In this document: in pieces, positions 1 through 9,192 of the stretch
Layout of the letters: each line of letters begins with the position of its first letter
Numbering within the stretch: position 1 is the first letter of the stretch
Assembly: GCF_003206715.1 (NCBI RefSeq)
Contig: NZ_PZJU01000066.1
Span: forward strand, 1 to 62,090
Source of the DNA: Salinicola peritrichatus
GTDB lineage: Bacteria; Pseudomonadota; Gammaproteobacteria; Pseudomonadales; Halomonadaceae
Direction of reading: 5' to 3'
DNA: 62,090 nt
Position numbers and translations under genes: made by a program
Notes under the pieces: model-generated
Told to the model about the DNA's origin: nothing
The model's database searches: none
Seen by the model: the letters and a program-made list of their open reading frames with translations, nothing else

Positions 1-26
1 CTGAATAGTTACGAATCGCGATCGTT

Positions 27-422
27 TCAGCGCTTGTCCGGCGGAATCCAGGCGATCATGTCGACCTCGACATCGGCGCCGCCAGCCAGACCGGTGACGC
101 CGATACAGGTCCGTGTCGGCAGTGGCGCCTTGAAGTAGCTGGCGTAGATGCCATTGACCTCGTCGAAGTGTCCCATGTTGGTGATGAAAACCCGGCTCTG
201 GACGACATGATCGAAGCTGCTGCCGACGGCATCGAGCACGATCGCCAGGTTCTGCATCACCCGGTGGGTCTGCTCGGTGAACGTGCCCAGCAGCATCTCG
301 TTGGTTTCCGGCACGGTTGGCATCTGCCCGGTGATGAAGACCAGCTCACCTACCTTGCAGGCATGGGAGAAGGGAGCGATCGGTTGTGGTGCGCCGTCGA
401 CGAAGAGCTTCTCGATTCCCAT
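27..422 (-). CDS. RidA family protein (Rid/YjgF/YER057c/UK114)
   Basis: A 131-residue protein of the usual Rid length. The N-terminal part (about residues 20-35, reading VGELVFITGQMP) and the C-terminal part (PTRTCIGV near 104-111, VEVDMIAWIP near 118-127) match the trimeric Rid fold, whose members hydrolyse reactive enamine/imine intermediates to oxo acids and ammonia. The Arg in PTRTCI corresponds to the substrate carboxylate-binding Arg of active Rid proteins. The start lies one base after the stop of the ABC ATPase gene, so it is the last gene of the aap operon, fitting a clean-up role in amino-acid catabolism. The Rid subfamily and exact substrate cannot be told from sequence alone. Confidence 0.88.
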   Translation of the reverse strand: MGIEKLFVDGAPQPIAPFSHACKVGELVFITGQMPTVPETNEMLLGTFTEQTHRVMQNLAIVLDAVGSSFDHVVQSRVFITNMGHFDEVNGIYASYFKAPLPTRTCIGVTGLAGGADVEVDMIAWIPPDKR

Positions 423-423
423 C

Positions 424-1200
424 TCAATGCCCCAGGATCTGGCTGAGGAACAGCTGGGTGCGCTCCGAACGCGGATTGTTGAAGAATTCCGTCGGCGGCG
501 CTTCCTCGATGATCTGGCCCTGGTCCATGAAGATCACCCGGTCGGCGACGGTCTTGGCAAACCCCATCTCGTGGGTGACGCAGAGCATGGTCATGCCTTC
601 ATGCGCCAGTTCGATCATGACATCGAGCACTTCCTTGATCATCTCGGGATCGAGCGCCGACGTCGGCTCGTCGAACAGCATCACCTCCGGGCGCATGCAG
701 AGCGCTCGCGCGATGGCGACACGCTGCTGCTGACCGCCGGATAGCTGGCCAGGATACTTTTTCGCCTGGTTGGCGATCTGCACCCGCTCGAGATATTCCA
801 TGGCGGTCTTCTCGGCTTCGGCGCGCGGCTTCTTCTGGACCCAGATCTGCGACAGGCAGCAGTTCTCCAGCACCGTGAGATGCGGGAACAGGTTGAAGTG
901 CTGGAAGACCATGCCGACATTGCGGCGAATCTGTTCGATCCGCTTGACGTCGTTGTTCATGGGGATGCCGTTGACCGTAATCATCCCCTGCTGGTGCTCT
1001 TCCAGGTGATTGATACAGCGGATCATCGTCGACTTGCCGGAGCCGGAAGGTCCGCAGATGACGATGCGCTCCCCTCTGGTCACGGTCAGGTTGATGTCCC
1101 GCAGTACGTGAAAGTCCCCGTACCACTTGTTGAGATGGTCGATCTCGACCATCGCTCCTGTGTTGCCTGCGGTTGGCCGGCTCGCGGTTGCTTCGCTCAT
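424..1200 (-). CDS. aapP: General L-amino-acid ABC transporter, ATP-binding protein
   Basis: A 258-residue ABC ATPase of the polar amino acid (GlnQ/AapP) family. Walker [10 protein letters not shown] is at about residues 50-58, the signature LSGGQ at 153-157, and Walker B with [10 protein letters not shown] at about 174-184, followed by the switch His in VTHEMGF. It energises import of amino acids through the two permeases encoded upstream. The Met at 1200 is preceded by an AGGAAAG ribosome site; an internal Met17 starts the conserved domain and is an alternative. It is followed after one base by the RidA gene and preceded by aapM with a 65-bp gap. The AapP name rests on the order aapJ-aapQ-aapM-aapP. 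Confidence 0.92.
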   Translation of the reverse strand: MSEATASRPTAGNTGAMVEIDHLNKWYGDFHVLRDINLTVTRGERIVICGPSGSGKSTMIRCINHLEEHQQGMITVNGIPMNNDVKRIEQIRRNVGMVFQHFNLFPHLTVLENCCLSQIWVQKKPRAEAEKTAMEYLERVQIANQAKKYPGQLSGGQQQRVAIARALCMRPEVMLFDEPTSALDPEMIKEVLDVMIELAHEGMTMLCVTHEMGFAKTVADRVIFMDQGQIIEEAPPTEFFNNPRSERTQLFLSQILGH

Positions 1201-1265
1201 GGCAGTGCTTTCCTGATGACAATCTTGTTATGCGAAGACTCGCCCCACGAACGCAGGGCGAGCGT

Positions 1266-2384
1266 TCACTGCTTGTGCCCGGTATTCAAGCGACGTTCGA
1301 TATACTGGCTGTAGCGCGACATGCTGAAACAGAAGATCCAGTAGACTAGCGCCGCGAAGACGTACCCTTCGGTGGAGAATCCTAGCCAGTTGGTATCGGT
1401 CAGGCCGGCGCGAATGATCGCCAGCATGTCGAGCAGGCCGATGATCAGTACCAGGGAAGTGTCCTTGAACAGCGAGATGAAGGTGTTGACGATGCCGGGA
1501 ATGACCAGCTTGAGCGCTTGCGGCAGGATGATCAGCCCCATTCGCTGCCAGTAGCTCAGCCCCAATGCCTGCCCGGCCTCGTTCTGCCCCTTGCCGATCG
1601 CCTGTAGGCCACTGCGAATGACCTCGGCCATGTAGGCGCTCCAGAACAGCATGATGCCGACCAGCGCTCGCAGCAACTTGTCGAACTCGATGTTACCCGG
1701 CATGAACAACGGCAGCATGACCGACGCCATGAACAGCACCGTGATCAGCGGCACACCGCGCCAGAACTCGATGAAGATGACGCAGATCGATTTCACGAAA
1801 GGCATCTTCGAGCGTCGACCCAGCGCCAGCAGAATGCCGATGGGCAGCGATCCGACGATCCCTACGACGGCGATCGTCAGCGTCAGCATCAGGCCGCCCC
1901 AGGCGCGGGTAGGCACATAAGCGAGGCCGAAGTGACCGCCGAGCAGCAGAATGTAGGCAAGGATCGGGAACCCGATCAGCGCAAACAGTACGACCCACTT
2001 CTTCTGCGGCAGGCGAGGAACCGCCAGCCAGGCAATCAAAACCGCCAGCACGGCGAAGACGATATCGACACGCCAGCGTGCCGCCTCCGGATAGAAGCCA
2101 TAGATGATGGAGTCGAAACGCGAGGCAATGAACACCCAGCAGGCGCCATCTCCGGTACAGGCGTCCCGGCTCGAACCGAGGAAGTTGGCATCGATCACCG
2201 TCCATTCCAGGAATGGCCAGATCAGGCGTGCGATCAACAGGATCACGACGACCGAGACCACGCTGTTGATCGGACCACTGAACAAATTGGCTCGCAGCCA
2301 GCCGGCAACCCCTCGGCTCTGGTTCGGGGCCTCGCGCGCTTCGATCATTTCCGTGCGGAAGGTAGAGTTGGTAGGGGTCGTCAT
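1266..2384 (-). CDS. aapM: General L-amino-acid ABC transporter permease
   Basis: A 372-residue permease. A long N-terminal part with several membrane helices precedes the conserved HisM/GlnP-type core, which carries the EAA coupling loop (EAGQALGLSYWQRMGLIILP, about residues 268-287) that docks on the ATPase. The extended N-terminus with a periplasmic segment is typical of AapM and distinguishes it from the roughly 220-residue glutamine permeases. It starts one base after the aapQ stop, so the two subunits are tightly co-translated, and it pairs with AapQ in a heterodimeric inner-membrane channel. Confidence 0.9.
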   Translation of the reverse strand: MTTPTNSTFRTEMIEAREAPNQSRGVAGWLRANLFSGPINSVVSVVVILLIARLIWPFLEWTVIDANFLGSSRDACTGDGACWVFIASRFDSIIYGFYPEAARWRVDIVFAVLAVLIAWLAVPRLPQKKWVVLFALIGFPILAYILLLGGHFGLAYVPTRAWGGLMLTLTIAVVGIVGSLPIGILLALGRRSKMPFVKSICVIFIEFWRGVPLITVLFMASVMLPLFMPGNIEFDKLLRALVGIMLFWSAYMAEVIRSGLQAIGKGQNEAGQALGLSYWQRMGLIILPQALKLVIPGIVNTFISLFKDTSLVLIIGLLDMLAIIRAGLTDTNWLGFSTEGYVFAALVYWIFCFSMSRYSQYIERRLNTGHKQ

Positions 2385-2385
2385 C

Positions 2386-3576
2386 TCAACGCTCCTTCAG
2401 CAGCGTGCGCGCGTTGTAGAGATTCATCAAAAACGACACCGTCAAACTAATGATCAGATAGACCGCCATGGTCATGGCGATGATCTCGATCGCCTGTCCG
2501 GTCTGGTTGAGCGTGGTACCGGCGAAGACGGCAACCAGATCCGGATAGCCGATGGCGGTCGCCAGCGAAGAGTTCTTGATCAGATTGAGATATTGGCTGG
2601 TCATCTGCGGCACGATCACCCGCATCGCCTGAGGAAGAACGATCTTGCGCAGGGTGATGGCACCCGGCAAGCTCAACGAACGGGCGGCTTCGGTCTGTCC
2701 CTGCGGTACCGACAGGATGCCGGAGCGCACGATCTCGGCGATGAATGCCGCGGTGTAGATCGACAACGCCAGCCATAGCGCCACCAATTCCGGCAGAACA
2801 TTGATACCCCCGCGGAAATTGAATCCGGTCAGTTCCGGCACGGACCACTCCAGCGGCGAGCCGGTGGCCAGGAACACGATCAGCGGCAAACCAATGATGA
2901 TGGCAGCGCCAATCCAATAGACCGGCAGCGCTTTACCCGTTGCCATCTGACGCCGCTTGGCGAAGATACCAAACACTATCGTGATCACGACCGCGATCAG
3001 CAGTGCCCAGGGAGTAGCAGCAAAACCCGCCATCGGCTGGGGGTCGGGAACGACCAGGCCACGGACATTAACGAAGAACGCATCGAATAGCGACAGGCTC
3101 TGTCGCGGCGATGGTAATGACCGCAATACCGCAAAGTACCAGAAAAGGATTTGTACCAGCAGCGGGATGTTGCGGAAGATCTCGACATAGATGGTCGCCA
3201 GTCTCGCCAACAGCCAGTTGGGCGACAGGCGTGCGATTCCCACCAGAAATCCAATGATGGTCGCCGCGATAATGCCGAGGATGGAAACCAGTAGGGTATT
3301 GAGCAACCCGATAACGAAAGTTCGGCCATAGGTACTGCTGTTGGTGTACTCGATCAGGGTTTGCGAGATCGAGAAACCGGCGCGCTCGTTCATGAACCCA
3401 AAGCCGGTATGGATGCCCCGGGCATCGAGATTCAACAGCGTGTTGTGAACCAGGAAACCGATGAATGCCGCCAGCGCGATGAACATCACGGCCTGAATGA
3501 CCAGCGCACGAATGGTGGGATTACGCCACAGAGGACCTTGTCCCCGTCGCGGTAGAGAAGTCGATGGACGAAGCAT
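2386..3576 (-). CDS. aapQ: General L-amino-acid ABC transporter permease
   Basis: The open frame extends to 3702, but the conserved protein begins MLRPSTSLPRRG at 3576, giving 396 residues, which is the family length; the upstream extension would run into the aapJ coding region. It contains an N-terminal helix (VIQAVMFIALAAFIGFLV), further helices and the EAA loop (EAARSLSLPGAITLRKIVLP) near the C-terminus. It is the partner permease of AapM. An inverted repeat lies between it and aapJ, which could lower its expression relative to the binding protein. Confidence 0.9.
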   Translation of the reverse strand: MLRPSTSLPRRGQGPLWRNPTIRALVIQAVMFIALAAFIGFLVHNTLLNLDARGIHTGFGFMNERAGFSISQTLIEYTNSSTYGRTFVIGLLNTLLVSILGIIAATIIGFLVGIARLSPNWLLARLATIYVEIFRNIPLLVQILFWYFAVLRSLPSPRQSLSLFDAFFVNVRGLVVPDPQPMAGFAATPWALLIAVVITIVFGIFAKRRQMATGKALPVYWIGAAIIIGLPLIVFLATGSPLEWSVPELTGFNFRGGINVLPELVALWLALSIYTAAFIAEIVRSGILSVPQGQTEAARSLSLPGAITLRKIVLPQAMRVIVPQMTSQYLNLIKNSSLATAIGYPDLVAVFAGTTLNQTGQAIEIIAMTMAVYLIISLTVSFLMNLYNARTLLKER

Positions 3577-3609
3577 GGGTAATCTTGTCTCTACTCGAGC
3601 ATTGAGAGG

Positions 3610-3640
3610 CACCGTGCCCCAACCTACCAGGGACACGGTG
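3610..3640 (-). other. Intercistronic hairpin between aapJ and aapQ
   Basis: CACCGTG at 3610-3616 and CACGGTG at 3634-3640 form a perfect 7-bp stem, extended by CCC/GGG with a bulge. It sits in the 83-bp gap after the aapJ stop and has no U tract, so it looks more like an mRNA-stabilising or attenuating hairpin than a full terminator. Such structures commonly keep binding protein levels above permease levels; that function is inferred here. Confidence 0.5.
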
Positions 3641-3659
3641 TCGAGAGGACGGTCTGCGC

Positions 3660-4688
3660 TTAACGCACCGGCGGCGCGTACTGAATGCCGCCATCGGTCC
3701 ACAGCGCGTTGATGCCACGCTCGAGCCCCAGCGGAGAGCCGGAACCGACGGTTTCCTGGAAGACTTCGTCGTAGTTGCCGACCATCTTGATGATGTTATA
3801 GGCCCAGTCGTTGCTGATACCCATCTGTTCGCCGAAATTGCCGTCCTTGCCCAGCAGACGAGCAACGTCGGGATTCGGCGGGTTGTCGCGCATCTGGTCG
3901 ACGTTCTCGCTGGTGACACCGAGTTCTTCGGCATCGAACATGGCGAACAGCGACCACTTGACGATGTTGAACCATTGATCGTCGCCCTGGCGCACGACCG
4001 GGCCCAGTGGCTCCTTGGAAATCCGCTCCGGCAGGATCACGGCGCCTTCCGGATCGGCCAGTTGCAGGCGCAGTGCGGCCAGTTGGGAGGAGTCGGAGGT
4101 CAGCACGTCGCAGCGGCCGCTGTCGAATGCCTGGGCGGACTGGTCGGAAGTATCGAGAGAGACCTGCTGGAACTCCATGTCATTGGCATGGAAGTAGTCG
4201 GCCAGGTTCAGTTCGGTGGTGGTACCGGACTGCACGCAAACGGCGGCCCCATCGAGTTCGGTAGCGCTCTTGACTCCCAGATCCTTACGTACCAGGAAAC
4301 CTTGACCATCATAGAAGGTGACGCCAGTGAAGTTCAGACCCAGTGAGTTGTCGCGGGTCGCCGTCCAGGTAGTGTTGCGCGACAGCACGTCGATCTCGCC
4401 GGATTGCAGCGCCGTGAAGCGCTCGACCGCGGTCAACGGAGTGAAATTGACGGCATCCGGGTCGCCGAGAACTGCGGCGCTCACCGCACGGCAAACCTCG
4501 ACATCGATTCCCTGCCAGGTGCCGTTGTCATCGGGCGCCGAGAAACCAGCCAGGCCGGTACTCACGCCACAATTGAATTCGCCGGCGTTCTTGACGTCAT
4601 CCAAGGTGGCGGCCTGGACGTTAGAAGCTGCTGCCAGTGCCAGCAGTGCTGCGGGCAGAGCCAGCAGGCTCTTGTTCTTATAGCGCAT
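3660..4688 (-). CDS. aapJ: General L-amino-acid ABC transporter, periplasmic binding protein
   Basis: A 342-residue bacterial extracellular solute-binding protein family 3 member. It has a signal peptide (positive MRYKNK, hydrophobic LLALPAALLALAAA, likely cleavage after NVQA near residue 26). The mature part has typical landmarks: GVSTGLAGFSAPD, the GIDVEVCRAVSAAVLGD motif, and the RNTTWTATRD segment that binds the amino-acid backbone in this family. It captures L-amino acids in the periplasm and delivers them to AapQM. An AGGGAG ribosome site lies just upstream of the start, and a TAAAAT -10-like element lies near 4711. It is first gene of the aap operon. Confidence 0.92.
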   Translation of the reverse strand: MRYKNKSLLALPAALLALAAASNVQAATLDDVKNAGEFNCGVSTGLAGFSAPDDNGTWQGIDVEVCRAVSAAVLGDPDAVNFTPLTAVERFTALQSGEIDVLSRNTTWTATRDNSLGLNFTGVTFYDGQGFLVRKDLGVKSATELDGAAVCVQSGTTTELNLADYFHANDMEFQQVSLDTSDQSAQAFDSGRCDVLTSDSSQLAALRLQLADPEGAVILPERISKEPLGPVVRQGDDQWFNIVKWSLFAMFDAEELGVTSENVDQMRDNPPNPDVARLLGKDGNFGEQMGISNDWAYNIIKMVGNYDEVFQETVGSGSPLGLERGINALWTDGGIQYAPPVR

Positions 4689-4955
4689 GGTGGATTCAAC
4701 TCCCTCGCATTGTCATTTTAAGTGCATGCCGAAACATGCCCGAATGAAATTAGCAAAGTTCGTTCCACTTTCGCGCCATCTCGCCTAAAACCTTGTTTCA
4801 ACGCTAGCCTAGGGAGGTCGTCTCCCTGGCAAGCGAAGGCCGGGAAGTCGACAGGCAATCGGTGCCTGCAACATTTTGTTTCAAAAGAGTGCCTGGATTT
4901 CGCTGCCGCACCAAAAAGACGCATCAGTTCCAAAAGGTAGCGTCGAATGGATCGG

Positions 4956-5318
4956 TCAACGGGCCGTGTGATTTCGTGACGAACGCCACCAATGGCTCAT
5001 TCTAGCGAGTACCCAAGCGCTGCACGCGCCCAGCGAATTGGCCAGAATATCCTGCCAATCGCCACCGTCTCGCCCCGGCGCGGCGAGCTGAAGATATTCG
5101 ATGAGGATGCTGAAGCCGATGGCGACCAGCAATGCCGTCAGCCAGTGCCGACCGCTCAGCCGTAACCAAAACGCCAGGCCGGCGTAGGCGACGAAGTGAT
5201 TGAACTTGTCCCACGGAAGCTGCTGCGGTATCGCCGACGTCGGCGCCAGGCTGCCCCAGGCCACCGCCATGGCCCAGGCCAGCGCCACCAGCGCGAAGCC
5301 TTTCTGCCAAGCGGTCAT
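4956..5318 (-). CDS. VanZ-like membrane protein
   Basis: I choose the Met at 5318 (120 residues, starting MTAWQKGF) because GGAGG lies seven bases upstream and it overlaps the stop of the preceding gene as ATGA. The protein has about four hydrophobic segments and the VanZ-family patterns PWDKFNHFVAYAGLAF and a GRDGGDWQDILANSLGA C-terminal part. VanZ-like proteins are small inner-membrane proteins of unclear function; the glycopeptide link of the founding member is not implied here. It is translationally coupled to the DCC-family gene. Confidence 0.82.
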   Translation of the reverse strand: MTAWQKGFALVALAWAMAVAWGSLAPTSAIPQQLPWDKFNHFVAYAGLAFWLRLSGRHWLTALLVAIGFSILIEYLQLAAPGRDGGDWQDILANSLGACSAWVLARMSHWWRSSRNHTAR

Positions 5319-5797
5319 CGGTCCTCCTCGGCCAGCGATGGCGGCAGCCCGCAGCGCCGGCAAAACTCGGGAGTCAGCCTGTCCAGCCAGCGTTCATCAC
5401 CTTCGAGACGCCCGGCGCCCAGAAACGACAGTCGGTGACGGCGATCGCCAATGAACCGATAGCCGTTTTCGCGCCACGCTCGAGGCACCCGGCGTAATGC
5501 CTCCAGATGCTGCCAGGGCGCTTTCAAACGCGTCGCGAGACGCCAGGCCGCATCGCTATTGCGGCTGAGTTTGCCATTGGCGATGTACCAGATACTGTCG
5601 GTACTGGCGAAATCGATCTGAAAATGCTTCCCAAGCCGACGGGATATGGCGCTCTCGAGCCCGACGATACGCAGCCGGCTGTCGCTGCGCTCGTGCTTCA
5701 ACAGCCAACGCACCGAGCGACGACAGAACGGGCAGTCGGAGTCGAATAGCAATAGCCCATCGCCGCTTTCACCGGTGGTAAGCGGGGCTGAGGTCAT
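5315..5797 (-). CDS. DCC family thiol-disulfide oxidoreductase (DUF393)
   Basis: The Met at 5797 gives a 160-residue protein whose N-terminus carries the hallmark [10 protein letters not shown], a CxxC thiol-redox motif in a thioredoxin-like setting. A second Cys pair (CRRC) sits near the C-terminus. The start overlaps the 3' end of hemE by 28 bp and the stop overlaps the VanZ-like start, so it is co-transcribed with hemE. The biological substrate of DCC proteins is not established. The longer open frame up to 6010 overlaps hemE and is not used. Confidence 0.85.
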   Translation of the reverse strand: MTSAPLTTGESGDGLLLFDSDCPFCRRSVRWLLKHERSDSRLRIVGLESAISRRLGKHFQIDFASTDSIWYIANGKLSRNSDAAWRLATRLKAPWQHLEALRRVPRAWRENGYRFIGDRRHRLSFLGAGRLEGDERWLDRLTPEFCRRCGLPPSLAEEDR

Positions 5798-6830
5798 GCA
5801 GTGCCTCCAGGAAGGCGGTGACGTGATCCGGGTCGGTGAACTGGCTGATGCCGTGCCCAAGATTGAACACATGCCCATTGCCGGGCCCGAAACTCTCGAG
5901 CAGACGCACCACTTCAGTGCAGATCTTCGCCGGCGGAGCGAACAGGACATTGGGATCGAGATTGCCCTGAATCGCGACCCGTTCGCCAACGCGCCGACGG
6001 GCATCGCCAAGTTCGGTGGTCCAGTCGAGGCCTACTGCATCGCAGCCGCTCGCGGCGATCGACTCGAGCCACTGACCACCGTTCTTGGTGAACAGGATCA
6101 CCGGCACGCGGCGTCCTTCGTGTTCACGGATCAGGCCGCCGATGATGCGCTGCATGTAGGCCAGCGAGAACTCGTTGTAAGCAGGCGTCGACAGCGCGCC
6201 GCCCCAGGTATCGAAGATCTGGACGACCTGCGCCCCCGCACGAATCTGGGCGTTGAGATAGTCGGTGACCGCCGTCGCCAGAATGCCCAGCAGGGTATGC
6301 AGGGTCTGCGGCTCGCCATAGAGCATCGCCTTGATGTGGCGGAAATCCTTGCTAGAGCCGCCCTCGACCATGTAGGTCGCCAGCGTCCACGGACTGCCGG
6401 AGAAACCGATCAGCGGCACCCGACCGCTCAACTCGCGGCGGATCGTGCGCACGGCATTCATCACGTAATCGAGATCGCGCTCGGCATCGGGGGCGCTGAG
6501 TGCCGAGACATCGGCGGCGTTTCTCACCGGCTTGCGGAATTTCGGTCCTTCGCCGGTTTCGAAATAGAGCCCGAGCCCCATGGCATCGGGAATGGTCAGA
6601 ATGTCGGAGAACAGGATCGCCGCGTCCAGCGGGTAGCGCTCCAGCGGCTGCAATGTGACCTCGCAGGCCAGTTCGGCGTTGCGACACAGGTCCATGAAGC
6701 TGCCGGCCTGGGCACGGGTGGCTCGGTACTCCGGCAGATAACGCCCCGCCTGGCGCATCATCCAGACCGGCGTGCGGTCAACCGGTTGGCGAGCCAGCGC
6801 CCGCAGCAGACGATCGTTGTGAAGTGTCAT
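5769..6830 (-). CDS. hemE: Uroporphyrinogen decarboxylase
   Basis: A 353-residue cytosolic enzyme converting uroporphyrinogen III to coproporphyrinogen III in haem biosynthesis. The N-terminal signature [16 protein letters not shown] is present, with the two Arg and the Asp ([13 protein letters not shown]) needed for substrate binding, and the [17 protein letters not shown] motif. The start at 6830 (MTLHND) matches the E. coli protein length of 354; the frame runs open to 6905 without support. It is divergent from ribA across a 213-bp promoter region. Confidence 0.96.
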   Translation of the reverse strand: MTLHNDRLLRALARQPVDRTPVWMMRQAGRYLPEYRATRAQAGSFMDLCRNAELACEVTLQPLERYPLDAAILFSDILTIPDAMGLGLYFETGEGPKFRKPVRNAADVSALSAPDAERDLDYVMNAVRTIRRELSGRVPLIGFSGSPWTLATYMVEGGSSKDFRHIKAMLYGEPQTLHTLLGILATAVTDYLNAQIRAGAQVVQIFDTWGGALSTPAYNEFSLAYMQRIIGGLIREHEGRRVPVILFTKNGGQWLESIAASGCDAVGLDWTTELGDARRRVGERVAIQGNLDPNVLFAPPAKICTEVVRLLESFGPGNGHVFNLGHGISQFTDPDHVTAFLEALHDLSPAYHR

Positions 6831-7043
6831 GACAGCCTTCGAAGTCGAGGTTTGCCCGCATTGTAACGGATCGGCCGAACATGCAGTAAAACCGCCGGGT
6901 TTCAAAATTGAAGTCGGCTATCGGCGCGATTTGCGGCATTGTGATGGATCGGTCGGCAAGCCTGATATAATGCCGCCCCTCAATCGTTGCTCCCGGCTTC
7001 CGATAGAGGCCGGCAGAAGGGTTCTCCACACCGCGAGGTCACC
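6831..7043. promoter_or_regulatory. Divergent hemE/ribA promoter region with a near-duplicate 20-mer
   Basis: A consensus -10 hexamer TATAAT is at 6966-6971, oriented toward ribA; no good -35 is spaced correctly. Two near-identical 20-mers on the plus strand, GCATTGTAACGGATCGGCCG at 6858-6877 and its relative at 6936-6955 (17 of 20 matching), lie 78 bp apart and could be paired operators or a duplicated promoter segment. Confidence 0.45.
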
Positions 7044-7679
7044 GTGTCCATTCGTTTCATCGCCGCATCGCAGCTGCCCACGCCCTGGGCGACATTCACG
7101 CTGCACGGTTTCGAAGAGGCGTCCACCGGCAAGGAGCACGTGGTGCTCACGCTCGGCGACGTCACCACGCCGGAGCCGGTGCTGGCCCGTGTCCACTCCG
7201 AATGCCTGACCGGAGATGCGCTGTTCTCGATGCGCTGCGATTGCGGCTATCAGTTGCAGGCGGCACTCAAGCGGATCGCCGACGAGGGGCGCGGCGCGCT
7301 GCTTTATCTGCGCCAGGAAGGCCGCGGCATCGGTCTGCTCAACAAGATCCGCGCCTACGCCCTGCAGGATGAAGGCGCCGACACGGTGGAAGCCAACGAG
7401 CGGCTCGGCTTCGGTGCCGATCAGCGCCGTTACGATATCTGCGTGCCGATGCTCGAGCATCTGGGTATCCAGTCGCTGCGGCTGATGACCAATAATCCGC
7501 GCAAGGTGGAGGCATTGAGCCGCGACGGCGTGCACATTCGCGAGCGCCTGCCGATCACCACCGGCCGCAACCCCTTCAACGAGCATTACCTGACCACCAA
7601 GGTCGGCAAGCTCGGCCACATGATGGCGCTCGATGATTTCACACCCGCCAGCGACGTGGATATCGAACGCGGCTTATAA
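7044..7679 (+). CDS. ribA: GTP cyclohydrolase II
   Basis: A 211-residue enzyme for the first step of riboflavin synthesis (GTP to diamino-pyrimidinone phosphate, formate and pyrophosphate). The zinc site Cys triad is in [18 protein letters not shown], and the GTP-binding [16 protein letters not shown] and NNPRKVE segments are intact. I choose the GTG at 7044 because it begins [14 protein letters not shown], aligning with the E. coli N-terminus, and follows GAGG; the frame opens at 6987. It is a stand-alone RibA, not fused to RibB. Confidence 0.95.
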   Translation: MSIRFIAASQLPTPWATFTLHGFEEASTGKEHVVLTLGDVTTPEPVLARVHSECLTGDALFSMRCDCGYQLQAALKRIADEGRGALLYLRQEGRGIGLLNKIRAYALQDEGADTVEANERLGFGADQRRYDICVPMLEHLGIQSLRLMTNNPRKVEALSRDGVHIRERLPITTGRNPFNEHYLTTKVGKLGHMMALDDFTPASDVDIERGL

Positions 7680-7865
7680 TCAGCACGCCCGAAGCCGCGC
7701 GAAAAGCTTTCGAGTGGACGACACGCCGGGGCCGGTCCGGGCACGGCATTCACCTCGGTGTCATCATGAACTTGCAAACTGAACCACGCTACCCGGGTTC
7801 GGTCCAAACCGACATCTTTCCAGATCCAATCCTGCCGCCAATACCGCAGAGGGGTTTCGAAGGCC

Positions 7866-8585
7866 ATGTCCGACACCTCGCATCGTTTCGCTGAGCACGA
7901 AGAACCGGCTCGCCCTATGTCTTTCCCAGTCGACGACGACCCCGAATTCTCGCGGCTCGAGGAGTGGCTGCATAGCATCAGTCACGGCATCGGCGCCGCG
8001 CTGAGCCTCGTCGGCATGATCGTGCTGATCGTGCTGGCCAGCATCGCCGCCCACGTCGACCCCTGGAAAATCGTCAGCGTTTCGCTCTACGGCACCTGCC
8101 TGTTGCTGCTCTACACCGCCTCGACGCTCTATCACGGTTTCCGCAGTCAGCGCCTGAAGCGGGTTTTCCAGGTGTTCGATCATTGTGCGATCTACCTGCT
8201 GATCGCAGGCACCTATACGCCCTTTCTGCTGGTCAATCTGCGCGGGCCGATGGGCTGGGCACTGTTCGGCATCGTGTGGGGGTTGGCCGTGGGCGGTATC
8301 GCACTACGCCTGATCTGGCCGCACCGCTTCAGCGTGCTGCGGGTATTCATCTACCTGATCATGGGCTGGCTGATCCTGATCGCCTCCGGCGACATGGCTG
8401 ACCACCTGCCGCAAACCGGCATCGCTCTGCTGGTCGCCGGCGGGCTTACCTACACGGTAGGCGTGCTGTTCTACGCCTTGCGCGTGATTCCGTTTCACCA
8501 TGCCATCTGGCACCTATTCGTGATCGGCGGCAGCGTGTGTCACTTTCTCGCCGTTTACATCGCGGTACTGCCGTTCGAGGCGTGA
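7866..8585 (+). CDS. Hemolysin III / PAQR family membrane protein (TrhA/YqfA type)
   Basis: A 239-residue protein with seven hydrophobic segments. The family motif HSISHGIGAALSLVG opens the first helix, YHGFR and FDHCAIYLLIAGTYTPF follow, and a C-terminal HAIWHLFVIGGSVCHF supplies His residues of the metal-binding PAQR site. Members influence membrane energetics and lipid homeostasis; haemolytic activity is not implied. An upstream AAGG precedes the start. Its 3' end is fused to a 16-bp tandem repeat shared with the convergent soxR gene. Confidence 0.85.
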   Translation: MSDTSHRFAEHEEPARPMSFPVDDDPEFSRLEEWLHSISHGIGAALSLVGMIVLIVLASIAAHVDPWKIVSVSLYGTCLLLLYTASTLYHGFRSQRLKRVFQVFDHCAIYLLIAGTYTPFLLVNLRGPMGWALFGIVWGLAVGGIALRLIWPHRFSVLRVFIYLIMGWLILIASGDMADHLPQTGIALLVAGGLTYTVGVLFYALRVIPFHHAIWHLFVIGGSVCHFLAVYIAVLPFEA

Positions 8586-8646
8586 ATCATTCGGGATCCG
8601 AATCATTCAAAGCCTGAATCACTCAAAACCTGAATCACTCAAAACC
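8583..8646. repeat. Four tandem copies of a 16-bp repeat at convergent gene ends
   Basis: Consecutive 16-mers starting at 8583, 8599, 8615 and 8631 share TGAATCAYTC at their left end; the last two are identical (TGAATCACTCAAAACC). The first copy contains the stop of the hemolysin III gene, and the soxR stop lies in the third copy, so the repeat encodes the extreme C-terminus of SoxR. It has likely grown by slippage. Confidence 0.85.
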
Positions 8647-9117
8647 ATAGCGGCCAACCGTCGTGCGCCTTTCCCCTCTCGGCCGAGAACGTCGTCGGGA
8701 TTGCGCAACGGACACTGCCCGAGCGAGAGACAACCACAACCGATGCAGCCGTCCAACTGATCGCGTAGCTGGGTCAATTGCGCGATACGCGATTCCAGCG
8801 AAGCCCGCCACCGTTCGGAGAGCCGGCGCCAGTCCGCCGCCGTCGGCGTGCGCGATTCGGGCAGCGCGGCCAGGGCACTGGCGATCTCGGCCAACGGCAT
8901 GCCGGTACGCTGCGCGATCTTGATCACTGCCACCCGCCGCAACACGTCGCGGGTATAGCGTCGCTGATTCCCCGCATTGCGCCCGCTGTGGATCAAGCCC
9001 TTGGTTTCGTAGAAGTGCAGCGTCGACACCGCCACCCCACTGCGGCGGGCGACCTCCCCCCACGCTGAGATCGCGCTTCTTGGCAGCCAGACTCTCTCGG
9101 GAAGCTTTTTCAACCAT
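8619..9117 (-). pseudogene. soxR: Redox-sensing regulator SoxR, frameshifted
   Basis: Two overlapping frames together encode a complete SoxR. The N-terminus [20 protein letters not shown] starts at 9117 behind a GGAGAG site, then the frame changes in a run of six C (9056-9061, G6 on the coding strand); with five G it would read [14 protein letters not shown] and continue through the MerR helix-turn-helix, FYETKGLI, and the [2Fe-2S] cluster motif [12 protein letters not shown] to the end, 165 residues in total. SoxR senses superoxide and redox-cycling agents through the cluster and activates an adjacent promoter. Everything except the one extra base is intact, so this may be a sequencing error or a recent or phase-variable mutation. 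Confidence 0.85.
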
Positions 9118-9124
9118 CTCTCCG

Positions 9125-9155
9125 TTGACCTCAAGTAAACTTGAGGAAATAGAGT
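9125..9155 (+). promoter_or_regulatory. SoxR-controlled promoter with SoxR box
   Basis: A -35 TTGACC (9125-9130) and -10 TAGAGT (9150-9155) are separated by 19 bp, the overlong spacer diagnostic of MerR/SoxR promoters. Within it lies the palindrome CCTCAAGTAAACTTGAGG (9129-9146), which is the known SoxR box with one central change. It points to the FMN reductase gene and also overlaps the soxR leader, allowing autoregulation. Confidence 0.92.
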
Positions 9156-9192
9156 GCCGGCTGAAGCCACGACATTGCAAGAGAGCCCCACC

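Noticed and set aside
4718-4933. Small minus-strand ORF upstream of aapJ
   Set aside because: Low-complexity protein with no ribosome site, in the place expected for the aapJ promoter.
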